Positions 55,199-64,000 of a stretch of DNA of 64,000 nucleotides are shown here, in pieces. The number at the start of each line of letters is the position of its first letter. Positions within the stretch are counted from its first letter, which is position 1. The notes beneath the pieces were generated by a model. That model saw only the letters and a list, made by a program, of their open reading frames with translations. It had not been told where the DNA came from and searched no databases. The stretch spans positions 2,079,663-2,143,662 of the forward strand of contig CM012953.1 in NCBI GenBank assembly GCA_000181795.3, written 5' to 3'. Origin of the DNA: Trichinella spiralis (Eukaryota > Nematoda > Enoplea > Trichinellida > Trichinellidae). The position numbers and the translations under genes are program-made.

Positions 55199-57447
55199 CT
55201 AGTGGATCACGTGCTTGCTGATGTCAATCAAGCCGACAAGCAGAGAGGGAAGTTTAATATCGCCAACCGCCGTGCTGAACATCATCACTTCATAGAGTTG
55301 TTCTGGTAGAATGCTGGCCAACATCCGCCGCAGCCAACCGATATAAGCGAACGCGATCTTTTGCAAACCTTCGCTTCCAACAGTGGAAAAGCACGAAGCT
55401 AACACGTCGTCGACGACAATATTTCCTTCTGCAGTGATCGGTGAATAGAATCCGGCTTTAATTTCGCGTCTCAAGCTAGTGATTGTGCTTTCACGAAGCT
55501 GCTGACGTTGCTCATCCATCGTATAGACACATCTGCCGACGGTCAAATCTTTGGCCATTACGGATCTAGCTGGTCCGCCTTGACAATCACTTTCGTAAAT
55601 CAAATGCAAATCTGTCAGTAGAAGCTTTTTCGAATTGTCCGTGACAATTTGCACAAATTCAGTTGAGCGATCTTTGTTCGCGTGAATCCAGCTGGTAATT
55701 GGCGAGTAGACTAAATTCTGATCGGCATCGCGTGCCAGAACACGCAAATTTGATTTTCCGAGGGCTTCTTTCATTTGCATTGGACCTTGTTCAGTTTGGA
55801 CAATGGAATCGCCGTGGAAGCACCGGGCACGTCCCTAATTTTTCGAAAAACAATTTCAATTTGTGCAAGAGAAGGAGAAAATTAAATAAAATTATCATTA
55901 CACAAAAGAATATTGTTTGTTCATTGCAATGATAGTGTATCGTTTGTATTATTACTATTATTTCATTTGCATATTTGAAGTGCAATAAAATTCTTCAAAT
56001 GCTTTCAAGGTGAAAATTTACAACAATAGCCAGTTTACAAACGATATATCATTTGCAAAAGTGTAAGATGTCATAAAAGAAGTTGTAATTATTTCATCAA
56101 ATCTGATTTCATGTTGACCTGTTTTCTTTGAAAATGAGAATCCACAAAATTCAATTATTTGCATTTATTGATAAAATTTAAACAATTCCTCCATTTCTTC
56201 ATCACTGCTGTAATACTGCAATTTTTACCATAGAACATAGCATAGAATAAAGATATTTTTTGATAATTTAACTTTATAAAAATTTTTATCAACGTTGATG
56301 AATCAATTCAATTTCATTCATAATTTCCATGCAAATCGCCGCTAAACATTGATGAACAGAATATTTATTTGTTTATCTAATCAATTTCATTTATGCTATC
56401 AAACAATAAATGAATGATTTTAATATTCACAAATCATGATAAAATCTCCATTATTTATTATTGAAATCTTCATTTTCATTAGAAGGTCTTTTTATTTTAC
56501 CATTTTAATAATCAAGTAAATGAATTGATGCAGACAAAAAATTAAAAGAACATGAATTAATAAATTGAGCAGTATTTTTATTGCATAAAATTTCAATAAA
56601 AGTATCAACTGATATTCGAATTAATTTAAAGATCAATAATTAATTTCTGATAACTCTGTTATGGTATGAATAAAAATTGAATCATTTTATTGAAATGTAT
56701 TCTCAAATTTCAATAAAACACATTTAAATTTTACATTAAAAAAATCTGCTTCTTAATCTGCAAATTTATTTCCATAATGCTATTGTTGTTAATTTGTTCG
56801 TTTGTTTGATCAGTGAATTTAATCTTCATAAACACGCCCATCAGTTGTCGTATCATAACTTACTGATTGACCCGATTCAGATAAATTGCACACAACAATT
56901 GTCACATTTTTCAAACGCGTACATTTTTCATATTCTCACATTTGAACATGAAACTTGTCAAACATCAATAAATTAATTATTATTAAATCGGTTTTAAAAA
57001 AATAAAATAAAGAAAAAATTCATACAAAAAAATGCACGTAATGATTGATATAAGTGTAAAGAGAATAATTGACTGACTGTTCTATCAAATTAGGCAAATT
57101 AGAAAATAATATGAATTATTAAAATAATTAAAAAAAAAATTTTTTTTAATAATTACATTTTCACTTTCCGCTGCCACGACAGTTTGTTCGGCAGTATCGA
57201 CGGATTGGATGAGACGTTCACAAAGGCATGGACATTTGTCCCGAGCTTCGTGAATGAACAAACATTCGTGACGCATGATCTCTTGGCAAGAAGATTTCTT
57301 GACCAACTGCGGCTGGATGAACGATTTGGCATCCGTCTCATCCGGACAAGTCAAACCGTGAACGGCCACAATTCCACCCCACCAACAGGAGATGATGCAG
57401 AAGATTAAGCTGAACATTGGAAATGGCAGTTTGGAAATTGATCGCAT
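55199..57447 (-). CDS. Secreted six-Cys module plus Hedgehog-type Hint domain, gene B
   Basis: Two exons (minus): 57157-57447 and 55199-55834, with a 1.3-kb intron; 308 residues. Same architecture as gene A: signal peptide (hydrophobic residues about 8-30), six cysteines with exactly the same spacing (C-x19-C-x7-C-x9-C-x-C-x-C) and CLFIHEAR, then Hint from ARCFHGDSIVQTEQGP. TDLHLIY replaces TPLHMIY; YSPITAEGNIVVDDVLASCFS is conserved. The intron lies at the linker-Hint junction in B but about nine residues earlier in A. First true ATG at 57447. Probably a tandem duplicate of A that has diverged substantially. Confidence 0.88.
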
Positions 57448-58814
57448 CAAGTTTTGTTATTATTGATAACAAGCGCTGCTGTCGTATGAAGATACTCAAA
57501 CAAGCAGAATATAATGCTATATTATAAAGCAGAGATGTTAAATTTAGACAATTTCAACAAAATCTGGGACATTATTAAAATATAAATATTAACTGGTTTA
57601 AAATTAGATCACGTCCTCTCCGTACACACGCACAACTGGATCTTGCTTTCTTCGACGACCACCTTGCCTACCATTTCCTTATTGGATGCAAAAAGCAGCA
57701 CGCTTCATCATCTTTTACTGCTACATTCGCCCAATTTCATTTACATCTCATCTTACATTAAAGGGAACAACCGGATTTATTGATGTTGTAAAAATTGGGC
57801 AATAATATCACATGCTTCACAATTATTCATAATCGACCATAGCGTTGTTCACTCATTGGTCATCTCCGTCTCTCTCTCTCTCTATGTGTGTGTGCGTTTC
57901 TTCTCATTTTCGCTTTCTCTTCTTCTACGGTACAATAAAATGGCCATTTCAAATTGTCACTTGTTGTTGTTGTTGTTTACACATGGTCAAACGACACTCT
58001 GTTTGCATCTCATCACAACAAAAATGTCATGCTTCACAACAAAACTTTCACTTGTGAAATGCTGTCACCATTTTCTCTTCGTAAACATTAAAAAAAGCTT
58101 ATTACACTTTGTAAAAATATTATTTATTTATACCAATTTTTAGCATTGCCATTTTCCCATGATAATTTTTTGAATTGAACATCTCCATAAATTTTTCACA
58201 ATATATACATACACACGGTCCAAAAAGGTACATGTCCACTATGTTCAATGCAAACCAACGTTCCAGTTGATCATTTGCCAGTAAAGTATGCGACATAAAC
58301 AAGCTGTAAAATACTGTAAAGCTAACTTTCGAGTGCAATTTTCCAATCAGAACATGTTAACTTTTCAAATTTCATTTTCGCAAAATTTACAAATGAATCG
58401 CTTCGTTCACATGCAATTTCGACAATGCTAACATTTATGATAAACGAAATATTGCAACTGTTATCATTATCAGAATTGCAACATCTATAATCAATATGCA
58501 AAATGATTCAACATTTTCAAACGATCACAAACCAATAATATCTCAGTAAATAATGCAAAAATTATCAGTTGAATTTTAAATGTTAAATTAAAAATAACGC
58601 ATAGTTATTTTCATAGTTTTTATTTTCTTAAACAATCATTACAGAACACCCTGACGTTATTATAATCGTTACAAAGATAAAAATTTAAATCTAACACAGC
58701 ATACAACTTTTACATTAAATTCTCTCTACAAATTTCAGCAATGAATAAAAAAAGCATCGAGTATTTAAGTAAACAAAACTATTTACAATTTTTCTCCTCG
58801 TATAGAAAACCAAA
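57448..58814. other. Intergenic upstream of Hint gene B
   Basis: 1.4 kb with a (TC)n run near 57869-57882 and a gttgttgttgttg run near 57963. No gene supported. Confidence 0.5.
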
Positions 58815-59342
58815 TCAAGACGTCAGTGGTGTTTCCGCTTCAGATAAAATCTGTTCCCAAGCGATCATTTTTTCCTCATGCTTCAACAACATATTTTTCT
58901 TCCTTTCAATCTCTTGTTTCATCTCATTAATTTCCTGAAAATCATATTCGTATCATGGGGTTGTTATTAAAAATTTTTTCCAACTTTATCTGAACATTTA
59001 AACTGAAAATATGAACAAAATGCTCAAATACCTCTTTCAACACTTCTTCAGGACAGTAAGCAGAGAACAAAGCATACAATCGAACAAAATGACGCTCTGA
59101 ACGCCGAGCCGCTTCTATCAAACGATGCGTCGCAACTTCAGCGGCTAAAAACGTATTCAACAATAATCACTCGACTGCTGAAATTTGAATTTATTACAAA
59201 CAAACAAAAAATATCTGTCATCACTTGTTTTAATTTCATCCGCTTCAATGTGCCGAGATTTCACTGGAACTGAAAGCAAAGTCAGGCAAGATTTCACCGC
59301 CTGTCTGAAATTGTTTATAACGTCACCGTTGTATTCTTCCAT
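58815..59342 (-). CDS. MED28: Mediator complex subunit 28
   Basis: Three exons (minus): 59225-59342, 59032-59144, 58815-58934; 116 residues. MED28 is a head-module Mediator subunit in the nucleus. The match is by the C-terminal half: IEAARRSERHF, PEEVLKEEINEMKQEIERK, LLKHEEKMIAWEQIL aligns with human IARQTECFF, PEQVIKEDVSELRNELQRK, LVQKHLTKLRHWQQVL. It is shorter at both ends than the human protein (178 residues). Largely coiled coil. The start lies 145 nt after the ERGIC2 stop, with a TTCTTAG acceptor directly before the ATG. Confidence 0.8.
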
Positions 59343-59343
59343 G

Positions 59344-59351
59344 CTAAGAAT
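59344..59351 (-). promoter_or_regulatory. Candidate trans-splice acceptor of MED28
   Basis: On minus, ATTCTTAG is followed by one base and then the MED28 ATG, in the short gap after ERGIC2. It fits a downstream operon gene receiving a spliced leader; the leader sequence itself is not visible in this window. Confidence 0.35.
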
Positions 59352-59487
59352 AATTTTGTAAAACAACGAGAAAAAAAAGCAATTCAATAATTTCAAAATA
59401 TTTCACACGAATCGATCGATGATGAACAATAATCAAGAATATGAGAGAAAAAAAACAGAACAAAAGGGAACAAACAATTTTTATTCT

Positions 59488-61707
59488 TCAAATAATTCCA
59501 ACAGAATTTTTACAACGCTTTGTGGAGCTGTAAAACAGATCCATCAGTGCAATGATGAAATCTAAAATAAAAACACAATTAATATAACTTGTAAAATCAA
59601 AATATCAAATCAAAACACTTCACTTTATAATAAAAATTCGATTTGATTAATTCATTCGACATATTTAATACTTATCGAATTTAAAAATCAATAAAGCATA
59701 TTATTAAAATAAACTTTTTACCAATTACCTGTACATGCAAAAATACCACCAACAATGGCACAGATCCGTAATGCAAAAACAAATAAGGACGTTTTCGATT
59801 TTCGAATTAAGACCATCATTGGAGCAAAGTCGAAATAAATAAAAATTCCGCAACTACCGTGAGAACCTTGATCATGATCAATAATACGTCTCTTATGGGT
59901 GACGGAATATTGTGACGTGAACGTCTCCATCCCATTTAGGTCAGTTATTTTTGTAGGAACCACTTGAATATAATAATAGAACATATCCCGCCCTGAAAAA
60001 ATAGTTCAAAAACGACAAACAATCAAACGTCTGCTTACTATCAAATGATTCTTTTTGAAATCCATCCAGTGGATTAATGATTCCAGCAATACGAGGACCA
60101 AAGCCAAATTTTTCAATTCGGTGAGAAAAATTAAAGCCTGAAACGTCTACCAATATGGAATACAATTACAGGATCCGAATAAAAAAGAATTTTTTAATAT
60201 TAACTTTTCCTAAAGCAAAATTTCTGCATTGATTGTATAAAAATGATTTTAATTACCTTCATTTTGACGTCTTGCAAAAATAATAAAATTTGAAACTGCT
60301 TCCAATCGTACCGTTTCTTTGAACTTGATGCGCAATTTACCACGCAATTTGTTCATCAAAAAATAACCATGAATACGACACGCATCGACTATTGCTGTTT
60401 CGGTGGAGGAAGCATTGTTTTGGCGGTCAACTGCAAATTCGTGCAAATGCCGCCAAATTTCAAAGCCCAACGAATTTCTTTCACTCAAATGATGCAAACG
60501 TTCCGGAACATGCAGTTCCTTGGAAAATTAAAACATGCTTTTATAATAAGTCGAAAATGAAGTTTACAATCAACCACACCTTACACAAACGTATAATAAA
60601 TTTTGGAATTTTTTATAAGTTATTCAAAATTTATTACAGTCTTATTTTTTTAATATATTTTATATCTTCCTTTACTTTGATAATTACTGCTTATTCTAAT
60701 GACCTGTATGAAGTAATGTAGATTACTGTAGTTTGAACTTGATTTTCACATTTGAAATAAACATTCATCCGAACGTTTATTTAACAATTATTTGCAAGCA
60801 ATTTGAAATTCGTATTAAACTGTGCATCAAAAATAGCATTAATAAATCTATACATAACGTTCTTCGTTTCTAGAAAACGATAATATTACTCATATTAAAA
60901 GTGAAATGAAATTACTACAGGTAAACGAAACAACAAATTTATAATTTGTGTCGAGTTAAACGTTATGTTTGAAATGATCTCTTACTCTCACTAAATGGTT
61001 TCTCACAATAGGAACCACTAATTTCAAGTGTAACTTTTGTCACCAAGCCCAAAAAATGTACACAAGAATTTAACACTGTTACTGAAACACATCCAAAAGA
61101 CGTCAAATACATTTCAAATAGCACTACAATTTTAAATGTTGAAATAGAAAATCATCAAATATTGCTAGTTTACCTTGTAATGTGCAATAACTTACTCGAA
61201 CATTGCGCAACATATTCCAGTACAGCTGAGCGTCAGGTGATAGCTTGAAGCGAACTGGAACCATGCTTACTTCTTCACTGGATGCAAGAGATTTCTGTTT
61301 TACCCCGTCCATGCTTGTTGCCAAGTATTCGCATTTCGTAGCAACAGTGAGATCAACGTACAACGTCAACTGACTATAAACAGAAAATCCTGCCGCAAAG
61401 AAATCAAATGCACCACTTACTCTTTGAATGATGTGTCCACAGTGAAAGTATACGCATAATATATTTCACTGAAGTACAAAAATTCACAGTAGATCAACCA
61501 GATGACAATAACCAGGAACGCCAGAAACACTTTACAGAAATAAATTGATTAAAAAAGAAATGAAAAATCAACAAATCCAAAATTGCACTTGCTTGCACCA
61601 TGTGAAGCGCTGTATTCCATTCTGACGCTTTGGCGAATTTTAGGAAACGCATCCAATCGTTCCATGAAAGATATAACAGGTTTTTTCCGTTGTCGAACGC
61701 CAAACAT
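59488..61707 (-). CDS. ERGIC2: ERGIC2 (Erv41-like) ER-Golgi cargo receptor subunit
   Basis: Seven exons (minus): 61599-61707, 61421-61529, 61196-61373, 60257-60518, 60039-60137, 59729-59992, 59488-59561; 364 residues (human 377). Erv41/ERGIC2 and Erv46/ERGIC3 cycle in COPI/COPII vesicles. Visible: basic N-terminus with ERLDAFPK (human ELDAFPK), first membrane segment VFLAFLVIVIWLIY, luminal blocks LTLYVDLTVATKCEYL, DACRIHGYFLMNK, FNFSHRIEKFGFG, GIINPLDG, YYYIQVVPTKI, YSVTHKRRIIDH and SHGSCGIF, and a second membrane segment (ALRICAIVGGIFACTG). The C-terminal cytosolic tail is short. These blocks distinguish ERGIC2 from ERGIC3. Upstream of MED28 on the same strand. Confidence 0.92.
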
Positions 61708-62129
61708 TCTATTAAAAAACATTTTAAAAATTCATTGTAAATAAACTTTCACTTGCTTATCCTTTTTACATTGTGGGTGCATTCTTACATAATGGTCGTG
61801 ATATTTATACTTGTAAGCAAAACTTTCGAGCATTTGTATTTGCTAAGACTCTTCAAAATGATGTACAATAATATCTGGGAGAAACCGAAACTTACAGATA
61901 TAGATTGAACTATATGAATTACGGTAGCAAAATATACAAACAAGCTTAACAGTAACACTATATTTAGTAACTGAACAAACATAATACAATATCCAATCCA
62001 AATTAAAATTTACAGTAAAACAGTTCCCTACTTTATTTGTTCATTTAAATATTTTCTACTTGTACAAAAATAAAAATTACAAACACCTTACGAAAACACA
62101 CTAAACACTAGATGAAAAATACAGACATG

Positions 62130-62293
62130 ACGAGGGTGGCGCGGACGCCGACCCTCACACCCAAAAACTATGCAGTGAGCACGTCCCAGTTCGGGACGGC
62201 CCCAGAGGTCAGCTGCTTCGGAGTGCAATGAATCAGCCTCGCCCTGGAAGTTCGATCTTCCTGATCATCGAAACTTCCCTGCCAGGTAAGTAT
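62130..62293 (-). ncRNA. U1 spliceosomal snRNA
   Basis: 164 nt on minus, the same length as human U1. The 5' end ATACTTACCTGGC pairs with 5' splice sites. Stem-loop I has the U1-70K loop GATCAGGAAG; stem-loop II has the U1A loop ATTGCACTCC followed by GCTGACC; an Sm site AGTTTTTGG precedes a terminal hairpin (GAGGGTCGGC...GCGCCACCCTC). No A-rich tail or target duplication is evident, so it looks like a gene rather than a retro-pseudogene. Promoter PSE not identified. Confidence 0.95.
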
Positions 62294-62690
62294 ACTCAAC
62301 TGGGCCCTATCATTCCCTCCCATAAAATGAATATAGTATCTGTTAATTGGGTTTTGTAATTTATTAACAAACATTAATCGACGATATTCACTTATATGAT
62401 AATATTTGCAGAAGAACTGACCTTAATAATAAATGAACTTCATTTCACTATTATAGTAAATAAACATATTTTTACATTTCTACACTTCACATTGTGTATT
62501 GGGAACTTCTTTGCGTTCGCTCCTCTGGTAAGTGACTACTTACATTTATAATAACTTATAATTCATAAATCTTTAAATAATTAATGATGATTACAAATAA
62601 AACATTACATAGAATATCACACTGAAGAATTACAAAGCTGTAAGTTTTAATAAATTCAAATACTGCTGCGAATGCAGCTTCACAGTTACT
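62294..62690. other. Upstream region of U1
   Basis: It should contain the snRNA promoter (about 55 nt upstream of 62293). It also holds a non-AT-rich patch at 62490-62530 with a small gcg-ttc-gc hairpin followed by ctctggtaagtgac. No gene assigned. Confidence 0.45.
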
Positions 62691-62698
62691 GTCTATTC

Positions 62699-62992
62699 CA
62701 GTGGTTCCCAAAGTTCTGCGGACTGCGACCCACTTTTTAAACAGCAAGTTTTCACCAAAAGCTCACGAATGAATAACGGCACAAGTGAAGAATGGGCTTC
62801 CTTCCGTGTTGCCTTTATCACGGCATACGGCATATGGCCCAGGCGCCGTCTGTACAGACTCCGACGTATTTACTCCAATTTTCAGACCTTTGTCTTTTAT
62901 AAAGTCATACTTTGCCTCGAAAGCTGCGACGAACCAAAATTCGTCTCACGATACACCAATGGGTCGCAATTCACATTTTGGTTACCACTGGC
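62699..62992. mobile_element. hAT-type MITE with 8-bp target duplication
   Basis: The left end CAGTGGTTCCCAAAG and the inverted right end CAGTGGTAACCAAAA share a subterminal TGCGACCCA, giving imperfect terminal repeats of about 35 bp. Flanking GTCTATTC occurs at 62691-62698 and again at 62993-63000, a perfect 8-bp duplication typical of hAT elements. CAGTGGTTCCCAAA is a common hAT (Charlie/ZBED-type) terminus. Two extra bases (GC) lie between the right repeat and the duplication. The frames inside are short and no transposase is recognised. Confidence 0.82.
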
Positions 62993-63000
62993 GTCTATTC

Positions 63001-64000
63001 TTCGAATCTTTCAAAATTGTTTATAATATCAGATTATGCTAGCGCTTTCTGTACAAGTTTCTACTGCTGTATGAAAAGAAATTCAATCAATTTACTGAAC
63101 ACACCATTTTTTAAACTTCAGCTATTTTTTAATATATCCATTTATTACTGTTTTATGTATGCATGTTTTCCTAACTTTGAAAAATAACTTTATCTTAACG
63201 CAATTGGAAACTGCAGAATTGCATAGTAAATTGATTGAATTTCTTTTTTATTAAATTGCACAGTAAATAATACTGTCAACACAACAAATCTTCAAATGGT
63301 GACACTAATTTTAAATGCAAATATATTAAAAAAACAAGCTAATTCAAAAGTAGTCTTTGTAAAGATTTGCATGCTGTTTATTTATTCTATGGCTGTCAAT
63401 TGCACTCGAGAACGCAGCGTTGACTTACCACGTAAATTGTACATGGAAATCATTTATTGTTCGATTTGAAACATCGCATCAGTTGTAAATTATCATAAAG
63501 CATCTCTGAACAACGATTTCGCTTTGAATTCATTTTTAAAACAATTTTTGCATATGTTACAAAAAAATATAATCAAGTATTATTTTGAAATTGGAATAAA
63601 AAACACGCTCAATTCTTACTTAATTGTTGCGCTTCAACTTTAATAAATAACTTTTAAAAAAATTGCGTGCTTTATATAATTTTTATTTTTTTTAATAGAT
63701 AATTTTTTCAAAAATTATTCGTCGAAAAAAAATTTGAAAATTCTTTTTCTTAACTGTTTTGCATTGGTTGCGTTACTATTTGCCAGTTTGATCTTGGCTG
63801 AATTTTCAAATTTGTTTCTAAAAGTAGCAAGTTGCAATTGATTCATTCACTGGCAGTATTCAACTTTTGCAACATTTAAGAAGAATTTATTGCAGCAGAA
63901 AGAAATTGATGATAATAATGAAAGTAGTCGAAGAAAGATTTGCCAGCGGTTGCCAAAAATAGATTCCATGATTAGTCGATAATGTGCATCACATTTGCAG
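63001..64000. other. Right edge, no clear gene
   Basis: AT-rich. A short acceptor-bounded open stretch (63897-63982) could be an exon of a gene running off the window, but nothing identifies it. Confidence 0.4.

Overview
The window is metazoan nuclear DNA: AT-rich, with small introns (mostly 50-150 nt, GT-AG) and intergenic stretches of 0.1-3.5 kb. The gene content is animal (pecanex, COG8, ORP8/ORP5, GPHR, INPP4, ERGIC2, MED28, USP5). Two secreted proteins with Hedgehog-type Hint domains but no Hedgehog signalling domain, short introns, and splice acceptors right beside several start codons all suggest a nematode. A Clade I nematode (Trichinella/Trichuris-like) is my best guess, held with moderate confidence because no species-diagnostic sequence was tested.

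Region 1 (1-9.9 kb) is repeat-rich. It holds a decayed Ty3/gypsy LTR retrotransposon (1130-5580) with 246-bp LTRs, a CATTA target duplication and a primer site matching tRNA-Ser(GCU). The element sits inside the outer edge of one arm of a large inverted repeat. Each arm (about 1.1 kb) carries an identical, intronless REEP5/DP1-like gene, pointing in opposite directions. Two copies of a Tc1/mariner-like MITE lie beside the arms, one cut off exactly at the inner arm junction.

Region 2 (10.9-32.2 kb) has a CNDP2-type dipeptidase on the plus strand. Four genes on the minus strand follow: COG8, a Maf-type nucleotide pyrophosphatase, pecanex and USP5. The Maf stop and the pecanex start are only 14 nt apart, with a splice acceptor between them, which looks like a compact trans-spliced operon.

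Region 3 (34-43.2 kb) has an ORP5/ORP8-like lipid transfer protein followed by the Golgi pH regulator (GPHR) on plus, converging on an INPP4-type phosphoinositide 4-phosphatase on minus. With COG8 and ERGIC2, this makes five genes of secretory-pathway or phosphoinositide function in the window.

Region 4 (44.6-47.9 kb) is a decayed, GC-richer LTR-element remnant (possibly BEL/Pao) followed by a tRNA-His(GUG) gene. Region 5 (48.5-57.4 kb) has glyoxalase I, with an overlapping upstream ORF, and then two tandem Hint-domain genes. These two share a signal peptide, a six-cysteine module with strictly conserved spacing, and a Hedgehog-like autoprocessing domain. This is the most novel system I can see here. 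Region 6 (58.8-64 kb) has ERGIC2 and MED28 in tandem on minus, a complete U1 snRNA gene, and a hAT-type MITE with a perfect 8-bp target duplication.

All multi-exon models were built by hand from splice signals, reading frame continuity and remembered family sequences. For each, exon lengths sum to a multiple of three. No alignment or transcript data were available.
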